64,000 nt of DNA from Photobacterium sp. TLY01 (GTDB taxonomy: Bacteria > Pseudomonadota > Gammaproteobacteria > Enterobacterales > Vibrionaceae), in the NCBI RefSeq assembly GCF_021432065.1, contig NZ_CP090364.1, positions 1,688,601-1,752,600 of the forward strand, written 5' to 3'. Below are positions 36,667-47,755 of this stretch, piece by piece. Both the position numbers and the translations under genes were made by a program. The stretch's first letter is position 1, and each line of letters opens with the position of its first letter. The notes below the pieces were generated by a model. The model was not told the origin of the DNA, did not search any database, and saw only the letters and a program-made list of their open reading frames with translations.

Positions 36667-37659
36667 TTACTCCACTTGCGAACGCAACAGCATCCAGATA
36701 AACACAGGGGCGCCTAATGTCGTGGTCACGACGCCCACAGGTAATTCTGCCGCAGGCAGCAGGACCCGCGCCAATACATCAGAAACCGCCAGCAGCAGCG
36801 CCCCGAAACAGGCAGAAAGCGGTAGCAGGTATCGGTTTTCCGCGCCTAAAGCCAAACGCAGCAAGTGAGGAATCACCAGACCGATAAAGCCAATTACACC
36901 CGCCATGGCGACGGATGTTCCCACTAACAAGGCGATGATCAATATCAATCGCCAACGCAGTGCTGCCACATCCAGTCCAAGCTGTCGCGCATGAATTTCA
37001 CCCAGCATTAAAATGTCCAGTTGCCGGCCACGAGTACACAGCCAGATCAATGCGGGAAACAGAATGATCAGCACACTGAGCTGAGCCCAGGTAACACCGG
37101 CCACACTGCCCATCAGCCAGTACATCAGCTGCCTTAGATTTAGATCGTCACTGAAATAAAACGCCCAGGTGACAACCGCTCCGGACAAGATCCCTAAAGC
37201 AACACCGATGAGCAGCAAACGTGCAGTCGATACCTTCCGGATACGGGCAAGGCCAACAAGCAGCAGAGTAAAAATCAGCGCACCCGCCATGGCAACCAGC
37301 ATGGTCAGCCAGGGCCCCGGCACCGAGGGAAGCAAAAACAGCAAGAGAACGAGTGCCAGGCTGGCCCCGCCCGAAATACCCAGCACACCGGGCTCCGCCA
37401 GCGGATTGCCCAGTAAAACCTGCAACACGGCACCAGAGGCAGCAAGGGCAGCACCAATTGCCATGGCGGCCACTAATCTTGGCATTCTGAGCTGCCATAA
37501 CAATTGCTTTTCAAGCTCACCGAAAGGCTGCCAGGGTTTCAGCCAGATCTCACCCACAGACAAGGAGAACAGACCACAACCAATAAGCAAAATCGCAGCA
37601 AGCCAGAAGCCCACTTTCCATTTATGGCGACGCTGATGAAGAATACGGTCTAAGTGCAT
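36667..37659 (-). CDS. btuC: Vitamin B12 ABC transporter permease BtuC
   Basis: 330 residues, FecCD/BtuC family, with about ten membrane segments. Visible signatures are [22 protein letters not shown] near 55-75, [19 protein letters not shown] near 85-103, and [16 protein letters not shown] near 258, the contact with BtuD. It forms the inner-membrane B12 channel. The ATG at 37659 lacks a strong ribosome site. I saw no cobalamin riboswitch in the 150 bases before it. Confidence 0.93.
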   Translation of the reverse strand: MHLDRILHQRRHKWKVGFWLAAILLIGCGLFSLSVGEIWLKPWQPFGELEKQLLWQLRMPRLVAAMAIGAALAASGAVLQVLLGNPLAEPGVLGISGGASLALVLLLFLLPSVPGPWLTMLVAMAGALIFTLLLVGLARIRKVSTARLLLIGVALGILSGAVVTWAFYFSDDLNLRQLMYWLMGSVAGVTWAQLSVLIILFPALIWLCTRGRQLDILMLGEIHARQLGLDVAALRWRLILIIALLVGTSVAMAGVIGFIGLVIPHLLRLALGAENRYLLPLSACFGALLLAVSDVLARVLLPAAELPVGVVTTTLGAPVFIWMLLRSQVE

Positions 37660-37720
37660 GATGTCGTATGTTTTCGTGAGTGAGAATCAAAGTGGAAACA
37701 TACAGGGTCTTTGAAAAAAT

Positions 37721-37753
37721 GAAAAGCAAGCCAGTTCAATTGGCTTGCTTTCA
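37721..37753 (-). terminator. Terminator of astE
   Basis: Arms AAAGCAAGCCA and TGGCTTGCTTT with a seven-base loop; a minus-strand T-rich tract follows. It lies 60 bases past the astE stop. Confidence 0.85.
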
Positions 37754-37815
37754 GAAGTATTTACACTGTGTCTGCTGAGAATCTGTCTGTTTTCAGTTCG
37801 TCAGAGCCTGAGCAC

Positions 37816-38862
37816 TTAGAATTTTGCAATGACCTGATCCGTCAGCTCAACCTCAGATTGTTTCACCAGCAAACAAGCCCGCTGTCCCAGGGCCACATTG
37901 GGATTAGGGAAAACAACGGACTCTCCCCCTTTGGCAGCCACGTATTCTTCACCGTTATCGCTCCCCAGAACCGCACCTTCTTCAAAGTAGGTGAAATTCG
38001 CCTGATTTGCCGGAAAGGTGAAAGCGAACTGGTCTGTGTGCTTCGTCAGGGTACGAGTCACCCGATATACACACACTTGTTTGTCGCCCTGATACGCTGG
38101 TAGTGCTTGTTTTGAAACCAGTGCAGTCATCGCCTGGTTAAAAGCGTCAAGTCGCGCTAAATCATTCTCACCCATCCGTGCCACCTTGCCCAGCTCCATC
38201 GTCAGTGCCTGCGCCCCATAGTTCTGAGCACTGTACCAACTGAATGTCGGCGCTGCTGAACCAGAGAGCATCATCGCCTCAATCTCGCCGTGGTGCAGAA
38301 AATTGAACAACGCTAAGCCTCGCGTTTTATGTTCACTAAAAGGACTGACCGCAAAGGTGTAGTGCTGCGAATCACGGATGGCACTATGCAAATCCAAATG
38401 CCAGCGCTCGGCATGCTCTGATGGCGAGTTCTGAAAGAAGGTATCAACTGAGCGCTGAAGGAGGTTCGCGCGAATACGGTCAACATTCGTCTCGTCATTG
38501 ATGCTGCCAAAAAGGCGGTTCATGTTTTCATCAATAAAGCGGGTATGGGCATTAATGGCTTCAGGGTGACCAATGATCAGCAGCAGACGATGTTCAGGCA
38601 TTAAATCGCCAAGAAGGATTTTTTTCACTAACTGCTGTAGCAGTTCGATCGGACCGGTTTCATCACCGTGCACCCCAGATGAAATGACGATGTCTTTACT
38701 GGCAGCGGATAAGCCAGGTGGAATAACGGTTAAAACACCTCGCGCCGTCAACTGACATACTACGCCATTTTCTAACTGCCATTCTCCCGCCTCAAACGGC
38801 AAAGATAAATCCAGGGTCGCAGAAAGAAATTCCCCGTTTTGCACTGCCTTTAACAAAGCCAT
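37816..38862 (-). CDS. astE: Succinylglutamate desuccinylase AstE
   Basis: 348 residues by coordinates. AstE hydrolyses N-succinylglutamate to glutamate and succinate, the last step of the arginine succinyltransferase pathway. Zinc-binding residues of this M14-like family are visible: HGDETGP (His and Glu near 64-67) and HLDLHSAIR near 153, plus RLFG and MELGKVAR. GGAGG 5 bases before the ATG at 38862 fixes the start. The other ast genes are not adjacent. Confidence 0.93.
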   Translation of the reverse strand: MALLKAVQNGEFLSATLDLSLPFEAGEWQLENGVVCQLTARGVLTVIPPGLSAASKDIVISSGVHGDETGPIELLQQLVKKILLGDLMPEHRLLLIIGHPEAINAHTRFIDENMNRLFGSINDETNVDRIRANLLQRSVDTFFQNSPSEHAERWHLDLHSAIRDSQHYTFAVSPFSEHKTRGLALFNFLHHGEIEAMMLSGSAAPTFSWYSAQNYGAQALTMELGKVARMGENDLARLDAFNQAMTALVSKQALPAYQGDKQVCVYRVTRTLTKHTDQFAFTFPANQANFTYFEEGAVLGSDNGEEYVAAKGGESVVFPNPNVALGQRACLLVKQSEVELTDQVIAKF

Positions 38863-39069
38863 TATACCTCCTCGTCCTTGTAACAGGCATGTTCTTACAG
38901 GCGATTTCATGATTGCACGAATAACAACCAATAAAGAACACTAAAAGATGAAAGAAAATCAGTGAAATAAACTGCTTTTACTATACATCTTGGCTACATA
39001 GTTTCAACACTATATTGACGACAGCAGGCAAGAATGAGACCAAGGTATACTCTTTTTAATACTGATAAA

Positions 39070-39106
39070 GAAAAACCCAAGTAAACAATTCGCTTACTTG
39101 GGTTTC
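39070..39106 (-). terminator. Terminator of ihfA
   Basis: Arms AACCCAAGTAA and TTACTTGGGTT with a nine-base loop and minus-strand TTTTT. Confidence 0.88.
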
Positions 39107-39123
39107 TTGTAGGCTCAAACCAC

Positions 39124-39420
39124 TTATTTTTCGATTTTGATATTCTCAACGCGTGCTTTAAGCTTCTGACCAGGGCGAAAGGTCACCACTCGCCGTGCCG
39201 AGATTGGAATATCTTCACCGGTTTTAGGATTTCGTCCAGGTCGCTCGTTTTTGTCGCGCAGATCAAAATTACCAAAACCTGATAACTTAACCTGTTCGCC
39301 ACACTCGAGTGCCTTTCTGATCTCCTCGAAGAAGACTTCCACCGTATCCTTGGCGTCCCGTTTGCTTAGTCCGACATTCTCAAACAGGTTCTCAGCCAAT
39401 TCGGCTTTTGTGAGCGCCAT
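39124..39420 (-). CDS. ihfA: Integration host factor subunit alpha
   Basis: 98 residues. IhfA pairs with IhfB to bend DNA at specific sites. The HU/IHF fold is complete: [13 protein letters not shown] start, [33 protein letters not shown] with the DNA-intercalating Pro in the beta arm, and [22 protein letters not shown] upstream supports the ATG at 39420. In enterics ihfA follows pheT within a few bases; here 439 bases and a terminator separate them, so it must have its own promoter. Confidence 0.97.
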   Translation of the reverse strand: MALTKAELAENLFENVGLSKRDAKDTVEVFFEEIRKALECGEQVKLSGFGNFDLRDKNERPGRNPKTGEDIPISARRVVTFRPGQKLKARVENIKIEK

Positions 39421-39859
39421 AGATAACTCCCTCAAGACTATGTTGAACGAATAGTAAACATATCACTTATGCTTACTGCGAATACTTCATGTGTAGCCAG
39501 GCTGCCCACCTATGCACTAAAATGCATTATAGCCTTCACAACAGTGGCTGACCTTAACTAGAGACAAGTTTATGCCAACTAGCTGATTTCCGCCAACTTT
39601 TTTAGGTAAACTTACCGTAAAATGATTGAATCTTATATTCCGGAAAAGCATGAACGCATGCACCTTGTTGTGCTTACGCTTATTAATCAGCAACAATAAA
39701 AACCAAAATTAAAGTCAGTTGCAGTCAATAAAACCACAAAAATGAATCGTACAGATAATTTTTGCTATTTATCAAAATCTTAGCTTTAACTGAAAAAAAA
39801 TCAAAAAAAAACAGCCTTATCGGCTGCTTTTTCATCAATTGTCAAATAATAACAGTGAG
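39421..39859. other. Intergenic region between pheT and ihfA
   Basis: About 440 bases holding the pheT terminator and, by necessity, the ihfA promoter. The AT-rich middle has no gene or clear promoter that I can define. Confidence 0.5.
39803..39833 (-). terminator. Terminator of pheST operon
   Basis: Arms GCAGCCG and CGGCTGC-type stem (CAGCC/GGCTG visible) around TTAT with a long minus-strand T-run of eight. Confidence 0.88.
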
Positions 39860-42247
39860 TTAATCGCGAAGCGCTGCACCAAACTGATCGCCAAGAACCG
39901 CAACAATCGACTCGACAGCACCATTGATATCAGCTTCTTCCAACGTTCGGTCAGCAGACTGAAGGTACAAAGCAATCGCCAGACTCTTCTGGCCGTCCTC
40001 AACACCTTTACCGCGGTAAACATCGAACAGGTTTACATCAGTAAGCAGTTCACCACCATGTGCCAGACAGACCTTTAACACATCACCAGCAGCAACATCT
40101 TCAGCAACCACTACAGCGATGTCACGACGGTTCGCAGGAAACTTAGACACAGGATTTGCCTGAGGAATCGTACGACTTGCAACAGCATTCCACTCAACTT
40201 CAAACACAATAGTACGTCCGTTAAGGTCGAACTTGCGCTCCAGCTCAGGATGAACTGTACCGATAAAGCCAACTTCCTTACCGTCTACAACGATAGCCGC
40301 TGACTGTCCCGGATGCAGTGCCGGGTGTTTAGCTGGTGTAAATGTAAACTCAGCATCTTTGGCAGTCAGTTCCAGAGCCGCTTCCAAATCACCTTTCAGA
40401 TCGAAGAAATCAACGGTGTTTGTCGCGATATCCCAATGCTCTTCACTGCGTGCACCGGCAATCACACCCGCCAGCATGGTTTCCTGACGGATACCATTTT
40501 CAGCTGATGCGTCAGGAACAAAACGCATGCCAGATTCGAACAGACGCACACGAGGCTGCTGACGCTTCTGGTTGAAGGCAACCGTGTTCAGCAAGCCCGG
40601 CCACAGGCTCAGACGCATTGCTGACATTTCAGCAGAAATCGGGTGCGGCAGAATGATCGCGTCCACATCCGGTACGATCAACTTCTGCTGCTCTGGCTCA
40701 ACAAAGCTATAAGTAATCGCTTCGTGGTAACCACGGTCAACAAGCAGATCGCGAACACGTTTCAGTGGCAGGTTTGCTTCCTGGTGCAGATTCATGCTCA
40801 ACGCAGCAACAGGCGACTGAGCCGGGATATTATTGTATCCGTAGATACGACCCACTTCCTCAACCAGATCTTCTTCAATGGCCAGATCAAAACGCCAGCT
40901 TGGTGCAACTGCACGCCAGCCGGTATCAGTAGGTTCGACCATACAGCCAAGACGGCTCAGAATTTCTACGACGTCTTCATCAGAGACAAAGTGACCCAGC
41001 AGGCTGTCTAACTTACTGCGGCGCAGTACGATGCTGTTTTGCTGAGGCAGATGCTGTTCAGATTCAGCTTCTACGATAGGCGCAACGTCGCCACCGCAAA
41101 TCTCAACCAGTAAAGCCGTTGCACGCTCCATGGCTTTGGTTTGCAGACCGGCGTCAACACCACGTTCAAAGCGATGAGACGAATCAGTATGCAGACCGTA
41201 ACTACGAGCACGGCCACGAATCGCATCCGGCGTGAAAAACGCACACTCCAGAAGCACATCTTTGGTGTTTTCGCTTACACCTGAGTGCTCACCGCCAAAG
41301 ATTCCCGCCATTGCCAACGCTTTTGACTGATCAGCAATCACTAGCGTGTCGCTGTTCAGTTCCGCTTCAGTGCCGTCCAGCAGGGTCAGTTTCTCGCCCT
41401 GCTCTGCCATACGCACAACAATGCCGCCCTCGATCTGGTTCAGATCGAACGCATGCATCGGCTGTCCCAGTTCCAGCATCACATAGTTGGTAATATCAAC
41501 AATTGGGTCAATAGAGCGAACACCGCAACGACGCAGTTTTTCCTGCAGCCACAACGGAGATTCCGCTTTCACATTCACATTGCGAACAATACGTCCCTGA
41601 TAGCGTGGACACGCTGCCGGCGCTTTCACATCGATGGAAACTTGATCGTCAATGGCCGGTGCAACAGCATCAAAGGATGGCGGAGTCACTTCAGCACGGT
41701 TTAATACGCCAACTTCACGCGCCAGGCCAGCAATGCTCAAACAATCAGCACGGTTCGGTGTCAGATCCACATCAATAATGACATCGTTCAGACTCAGGAA
41801 TTCGCGGAAATCTGTACCAATCACAGCATTTTCCGGCAGTTCCATGATGCCATCTGAATCAACATCAATGCCTAACTCAGTAAATGAACACAACATGCCA
41901 TGGGAAGGCTGGCCGCGCAGTTTGGCTTTTTTGATTTTGAAGTCACCAGGCAGAACAGCGCCAACTGTAGCGACAGCAACTTTCAGACCCAGACGACAGT
42001 TAGACGCACCACAAACGATGTCCAGCAGTTCTTCTTCACCCACATCGACTTTGGTCACGCGCAGTTTGTCAGCATCCGGGTGCTGGTTGCACTCGACAAC
42101 CTGACCGACTTTCACACCGGTAAAGCTACCTGCGACAGGTTCGATACCGTCGACTTCCAGGCCCGCCATAGTGATCTGGTGAGCTAGTTCTTCGCTGTTG
42201 TTCGCAGGATTGACCCACTCGCGTAGCCAAGATTCAGAAAATTTCAT
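39860..42247 (-). CDS. pheT: Phenylalanine-tRNA ligase beta subunit
   Basis: 795 residues, as in E. coli. Domains in order: EMAP/tRNA-binding OB fold near 40-150, B3/B4 editing domain near 215-380 ([19 protein letters not shown]), B5 domain near 400-480, the class II-like core ([17 protein letters not shown] near 475), and the C-terminal ferredoxin-fold anticodon-binding domain ([17 protein letters not shown], final 95 residues). With PheS it charges tRNA-Phe. It lies 20 bases after pheS in one operon. Confidence 0.98.
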   Translation of the reverse strand: MKFSESWLREWVNPANNSEELAHQITMAGLEVDGIEPVAGSFTGVKVGQVVECNQHPDADKLRVTKVDVGEEELLDIVCGASNCRLGLKVAVATVGAVLPGDFKIKKAKLRGQPSHGMLCSFTELGIDVDSDGIMELPENAVIGTDFREFLSLNDVIIDVDLTPNRADCLSIAGLAREVGVLNRAEVTPPSFDAVAPAIDDQVSIDVKAPAACPRYQGRIVRNVNVKAESPLWLQEKLRRCGVRSIDPIVDITNYVMLELGQPMHAFDLNQIEGGIVVRMAEQGEKLTLLDGTEAELNSDTLVIADQSKALAMAGIFGGEHSGVSENTKDVLLECAFFTPDAIRGRARSYGLHTDSSHRFERGVDAGLQTKAMERATALLVEICGGDVAPIVEAESEQHLPQQNSIVLRRSKLDSLLGHFVSDEDVVEILSRLGCMVEPTDTGWRAVAPSWRFDLAIEEDLVEEVGRIYGYNNIPAQSPVAALSMNLHQEANLPLKRVRDLLVDRGYHEAITYSFVEPEQQKLIVPDVDAIILPHPISAEMSAMRLSLWPGLLNTVAFNQKRQQPRVRLFESGMRFVPDASAENGIRQETMLAGVIAGARSEEHWDIATNTVDFFDLKGDLEAALELTAKDAEFTFTPAKHPALHPGQSAAIVVDGKEVGFIGTVHPELERKFDLNGRTIVFEVEWNAVASRTIPQANPVSKFPANRRDIAVVVAEDVAAGDVLKVCLAHGGELLTDVNLFDVYRGKGVEDGQKSLAIALYLQSADRTLEEADINGAVESIVAVLGDQFGAALRD

Positions 42248-42267
42248 AATTTGCTAGCCCCTAATGC

Positions 42268-43339
<1,072 letters not shown>

Positions 43340-44384
43340 ACTCAATCGCCACTTAGCTGTGCATTTGCTAAAAAAATTACCGGTGTGATGCAGGTCAGGC
43401 TTGAATTGACTGCTTACTGTAAAAGCAAATACAGCTCTGTTCAGAAATCTGTTGCTGAAGTAGCGACCTGTCAGATACACAAAATGAAAAGTGGTCATTC
43501 TGAATGAAGCAAACCTCAACAGATACTTGCCACATGAACACCGAACGCATCCGCCAAAACGATGCGTAGACACGTTGCAAAAATCTGGACTGGGTATCCA
43601 AAACAGCGAGAGTTAAGATCTCAGCCAAAGCTAAGGGATCAACATGGCGGTCTTTTACTCTTGTTAACGGCCTCGCCCGCAACGAACACCACAACGCCGA
43701 ATCATTCACAGATAGTGTTTTGTTACACTGTCACGAACCTTGATACAGAGAAACAAAATTTCATAACGGCGACAAAATCAGAACACAATGAAATAACTTT
43801 ACAAGTATCACCATTTCCTGTAATTACTGAACATAGCGACAACGATGATGAAATCCTAAAGACAATACCACCATCTAATAATCATTGTTAAATATCTAAG
43901 TCCGTGATTAATATTTTTTCCAGTTTATACAATCAAACTTTCCGCCCTAAACAAGACAATAAACTTTGTGTGAGTAAGAGCATACAAAAATAATTGCTGC
44001 CAACTTTTATGAAGACTTTAAAAACAATAAAACTTGCTACAGACAACACGCGTACCTGCAGTCTTTACATCTGTTTTAATCAAAAATTGAAATCATAATG
44101 AATCACCTTCTCCATGTTACCCCCAGATCCCACAACACAATCTGCTTATCAAACCCAGCCCCCCTCCCAAAAACAGTCATCACCAGTCAATTCACACAAG
44201 AAAATATGCAACAAATTGAACATTTAATGGGTTTACATCTCATGATAATGAAATTAATAACTTTAACTTTCAAACAATCATGGAACAAACCAAATAATTA
44301 ATGACTAAATGATAAAAGTAACATTTTCATAAGTACTTGAAGTGAGTCGCACATAAAATCAAATGAAAATTAAACGATTGCAAA
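43340..44384. other. Long gene-poor region between pheST and the diiron-enzyme operon
   Basis: About 1 kb. Short open frames exist on both strands (near 43283-43709 minus and 43562-43891 plus), but their composition and lack of ribosome sites make them look non-coding. From about 43900 rightward the sequence becomes markedly AT-rich, like the operon that follows. No transposase, integrase or repeat is visible. Confidence 0.55.
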
Positions 44385-44398
44385 TTGATCAATATCAA
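44385..44398. promoter_or_regulatory. Perfect FNR-box match upstream of the diiron-enzyme operon
   Basis: TTGATCAATATCAA fits the FNR consensus TTGAT-N4-ATCAA at all ten defined positions. Its centre is 64 bases before the ATG at 44456. The region is AT-rich, which raises the chance rate, and no ideal -10 hexamer sits at class II spacing, so activation against repression cannot be told. Confidence 0.5.
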
Positions 44399-44455
44399 AT
44401 AGCATCAATTATTGTTAAGTCTGACTAACTGAAATTATAACGAAAAGGTGAATGT

Positions 44456-45487
44456 ATGCTGGAAACAATTAGGGCTTTTATTTACTCAAAAAACCTCGAC
44501 GACTCTGAATTTGACAATGAATATAATCTTTTCATTCAACAGCTGGAGAGTTTACTGCAGTCGGCATTTCAAGATGTTGATGAAAAGAGCATCTTAACCG
44601 TACATCAAGTACTTTATGAAATTAATATAGCACATCTTTCTGTAGCTTGGTTTAATAAAGCACATAACATACATCATCCAAAAATTGTTTTAATCAAATA
44701 TAAAATTGATCAAGCTTGGAACAAAAGTATTCAATACAATTACAAGGATCAAATTCAAGATCTACCAAGTGTTGATGATTTTCCGGATTGGATAAGAACA
44801 ACAGTCGCCAATCACAAATCAAATGAACTTCACCCGGTATTTACATTTTTACGTGATGAAGCCAACCTGGAGCAATCCAAAGAGTTCTTCTTCCAGGAAA
44901 CACCGCTTGAGATGTTATTTGGTGACATCATCGCTTATCTCCTGCCTGGTATCTATGGTGGTATCAAAGTCGAGTTCGTGAAGAATTACTGGGACGAAGT
45001 TGGACGTGGAATTGATGAAAAAGTCCATCGTAAACTGCGGGCAAGAATGATGAAAGCCCTGAACATTGATGAAAGTTGCTATCTTGAAAATACAGAGCTT
45101 TTCATCTGTGAAGAGTTAGAGCTCATTAATATGTACCTAAGTTTAGCACTTGATCGTACGAAGCATACAGAGCTCGTGGGGGCATTGTTAGCCACAGAAT
45201 TGATGATCCCAGGACGTTTCCAGTATCTTATCGATGGATTTAGGCGTTTAGGCTTCAATGACTATGATCTCCACTATCACATTGAGCATACTTCAGTGGA
45301 TGAAGTCCATGCAGATGATTTGCTAGATCATGTTGCCATGCCAATTTTGAAACACGATGCAAAACAAATGCAAGCCCTTGTACTAGGCGGTTTACGCAGA
45401 TTAGATACCATTCATAAAGTTCTAGATCGTCTATATGAACGAGTTTTAAGTAATGAATCTTCGTATCATTTAGTAAAAGCTGCATAA
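44456..45487 (+). CDS. Heme-oxygenase-like diiron oxidase (iron-containing redox enzyme family)
   Basis: 343 residues; a helix-rich N-terminal part (1-120) and an HDO core from about 125. Candidate metal ligands are Glu181 and His191 (NYWDEVGRGIDEKVH, E-x9-H) and His278, Asp282, His285 (HTSVDEVH, H-x3-D-x2-H), with further Glu residues near 148-152 and Glu248 (LLATELMIP). This is the ligand layout of the family that includes N-oxygenases and fatty-acid or amino-acid-cleaving oxidases. It would use O2 and two irons; the substrate is unknown. It is the first gene of an AT-rich operon; AAGGTG lies 5 bases before the ATG. A flavodoxin at the end of the operon could supply electrons. Confidence 0.85.
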   Translation: MLETIRAFIYSKNLDDSEFDNEYNLFIQQLESLLQSAFQDVDEKSILTVHQVLYEINIAHLSVAWFNKAHNIHHPKIVLIKYKIDQAWNKSIQYNYKDQIQDLPSVDDFPDWIRTTVANHKSNELHPVFTFLRDEANLEQSKEFFFQETPLEMLFGDIIAYLLPGIYGGIKVEFVKNYWDEVGRGIDEKVHRKLRARMMKALNIDESCYLENTELFICEELELINMYLSLALDRTKHTELVGALLATELMIPGRFQYLIDGFRRLGFNDYDLHYHIEHTSVDEVHADDLLDHVAMPILKHDAKQMQALVLGGLRRLDTIHKVLDRLYERVLSNESSYHLVKAA

Positions 45488-45597
45488 TCGTCATAGTAAA
45501 TACCAGGTAAGAGCATGAATATCATTAACCTTTCATCAACTAACACGTGAATGAGATTGTCATATTTGTGCTCTTACTTCAGTTCAAGGAAATTATG

Positions 45598-45795
45598 ATG
45601 CCTATCGTAAACATACAATATATTGATTCAATAACAGATCACCAAAAACGACAAGTTATCGAACAAGTTACAGAAGTTATGGTCAAGGTTTTAAATAAAA
45701 AACCAGAAAGTACCTATATCGTACTTCAGCAAATTGAAACAGAAAACTGGGGCGTTAATGGACAAACCGTGTCTGACAGACGAAATAACAACTAA
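45598..45795 (+). CDS. 4-oxalocrotonate tautomerase-like protein
   Basis: 65 residues, the size of a single 4-OT subunit. After removal of Met the protein starts PIVNIQYIDS, giving the catalytic N-terminal Pro of the tautomerase superfamily. The 4-OT pattern continues with QKRQVIEQVTEVMVKVLNKKPESTYIVLQQIETENWGVNGQTV. Such enzymes shift protons between keto and enol forms. Of two adjacent ATGs, the second (45598) places Pro next to Met and has AAGGA 7 bases upstream. The 24-base gap to the next gene supports an operon. Confidence 0.88.
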   Translation: MPIVNIQYIDSITDHQKRQVIEQVTEVMVKVLNKKPESTYIVLQQIETENWGVNGQTVSDRRNNN

Positions 45796-45819
45796 TGGAC
45801 AATAAGATATATCTAGAAC

Positions 45820-46866
45820 ATGAATATTAAAAATTCAACTTTTGACCAAAGTGTCAGTAAAAAGATATCCTTGCGGAACGAGTTGCCATCAGATGTCAAA
45901 AGACAAATTTTAGATTTATATAAGCCTAACGGAATTCGTAGTGCATTCTTGTATTTACTTATATTTTCTTTAATTGTCACTTACATTTCTGTTGCGGTTC
46001 ATGCTGATTCTGTCTGGATCACTCTATTGGCCATCATCCTTATTGCGTCTCAACAGCATGCACTTTACATATTGAATCATGATGCCAGCCATTTTTCATT
46101 ATTTAAAGATAAGTCAAAAAACATATATACTGCGACTATTCTTTCGAATTACGCCATGTTTCATCATCCGGAAGCTTGGTCATTTACTCAATGGCGCCGT
46201 ATTCACATGCTGCATCACAAGCACCTTTTCACTCAGGATGACCCCAATTATGTAGGAAGAGAAATGCGTGGAGATACAGCATCCTCCCCTAGTTTAGTTA
46301 AGATTATATTGAAAACAATGGAAGGTGTAAAAGACTGCTTCTTGGATTTATTTTTTAACAAAATATCCTACATTAATAGTAAAGGGAAAATTTACAAGAA
46401 TCATCGCAAACACTTTGGTCATTTATTTTATTCGTTTGAAGATGATCAGGAAATGGAAAACGAAAGAAAACTAAGTCTTATATTTTATATCCTTTCATTT
46501 TCTATAATTACATATCTCTCACTATGGGAAGTGTTTTTGGTTTACTGGATTTTACCAATGTACACTATTTATCCTCTGATCCTGAGATTCCATGACATTA
46601 CAGAACATTACTGGGAAGAGAAATCTACCCAGGTTGAAACAAATACCAGAAGTCGAAAAGATGGCTTATTAACTAAATTATTCATTTCCCCACTTCCACG
46701 TGGATACCACTGTGAACATCATATCTTTCCAAACATTCCAGTAACAAACCTGCCGCTAGTGAATCGATATATGAAAGAACATACTTCGATTCATACGGAA
46801 GAGCAAGGTATCTGGGGACTCATGAAAGAAATTAACACAAGGAAAAAAAATGAAATTACCATGTAG
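45820..46866 (+). CDS. Membrane fatty-acid-desaturase-like diiron enzyme
   Basis: 348 residues with about four membrane segments (about 40-60, 65-85, 218-235, 238-258). The three His boxes of the family are present: HDASH (His87, His91), HMLHH (His129, His132, His133) and HCEHH (His297, His300, His301); His258 and His263 in RFHDITEH add ligands. It is an O2-dependent non-heme diiron desaturase or hydroxylase at the membrane. The last 17 bases overlap the next gene. Whether it acts on a lipid or a small pathway intermediate cannot be read; the neighbours favour a dedicated intermediate. Confidence 0.87.
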   Translation: MNIKNSTFDQSVSKKISLRNELPSDVKRQILDLYKPNGIRSAFLYLLIFSLIVTYISVAVHADSVWITLLAIILIASQQHALYILNHDASHFSLFKDKSKNIYTATILSNYAMFHHPEAWSFTQWRRIHMLHHKHLFTQDDPNYVGREMRGDTASSPSLVKIILKTMEGVKDCFLDLFFNKISYINSKGKIYKNHRKHFGHLFYSFEDDQEMENERKLSLIFYILSFSIITYLSLWEVFLVYWILPMYTIYPLILRFHDITEHYWEEKSTQVETNTRSRKDGLLTKLFISPLPRGYHCEHHIFPNIPVTNLPLVNRYMKEHTSIHTEEQGIWGLMKEINTRKKNEITM

Positions 46867-47737
46867 CATTAAAACTTTCGACTATCATGCAGAAAATTTT
46901 TCAGTACACATGGTGACTTCATCTGAAAAAACTTTCTTCACGAATGCTTTCATCGTTGAAACAGAAAACTCAGTTATTCTTATTGATTCAATGATGACAA
47001 TTAGCGAAGCTGAATTTTTAAAGCAGTCAATTATAAACATAGGTAAAGAACTCTCTGCTGTTATCATCACGCATCCTCATCCGGACCACTATAATGGGTT
47101 AAGTACTATCATTGGAGAGGATCATCACATTTCAATTTATGGAACAGAAAAGTCATCCGAAGTTATTATCAATTCATTTGACGACAAAGAAAAGAAATGG
47201 CGCCCCTATTTTGGTGACGAGTGGCCAAAAGTGAAAATACCACCTAACCGATTCATTCAAGGAAGTGAAGTATTATATTTCGACAATATAAGATTCTCAT
47301 TTGAAGAAATTGGTAAAGGTGAATCCAACAGTGACTTATTGATTAAGGTTGGAAATCACGATTCAGTTATCTTTGTTGGAGATCTTGTTTTCAACAATAT
47401 GCACAGTTTTATGAATGATGGACACAGTTCATTATGGATCTCTAAGCTCCAAAAAATTAAAGAAAAAGCACACGAAAGTTGTATTATATTCACTGGCCAT
47501 GGTGAACCAGACCAAGCGTACTTGTTGATTGAAAAGCAAATTAATTACATAAAATTCTATCAAAATGAAATCCAATCAATTTCGCAAGGGCGAAGTCAGT
47601 TAACTGATGATGAAAAATCTATTTTTGTTGAAATCATTTCAAGAAGATATCCGCATTATAAACTCTTAGACTTCATTTCAGCAGGTGCAAACTCAGTAGC
47701 AACTGAAATGGCTTTTAGTAAGAGTATTTCAATTTAG
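46850..47737 (+). CDS. Metallo-beta-lactamase-fold hydrolase
   Basis: 295 residues. The metal motif THPHPDHYNG gives His75, His77, Asp79 and His80; later ligands are likely Asp in VIFVGDLVFNN near 178 and His in IIFTGHGEPD near 216. All core residues of the fold are present, so hydrolysis of an ester, thioester or lactone is the most likely chemistry. No signal peptide. AAGGA sits before the ATG, inside the end of the preceding gene, so translation is probably coupled. Confidence 0.87.
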   Translation: MKLPCSIKTFDYHAENFSVHMVTSSEKTFFTNAFIVETENSVILIDSMMTISEAEFLKQSIINIGKELSAVIITHPHPDHYNGLSTIIGEDHHISIYGTEKSSEVIINSFDDKEKKWRPYFGDEWPKVKIPPNRFIQGSEVLYFDNIRFSFEEIGKGESNSDLLIKVGNHDSVIFVGDLVFNNMHSFMNDGHSSLWISKLQKIKEKAHESCIIFTGHGEPDQAYLLIEKQINYIKFYQNEIQSISQGRSQLTDDEKSIFVEIISRRYPHYKLLDFISAGANSVATEMAFSKSISI

Positions 47738-47755
47738 AAATTCAATGAGGCTAAC

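Noticed and set aside
37660..37720. Cobalamin riboswitch upstream of btuC
   Set aside because: The space before the astE terminator is too short and no B12-box was seen.
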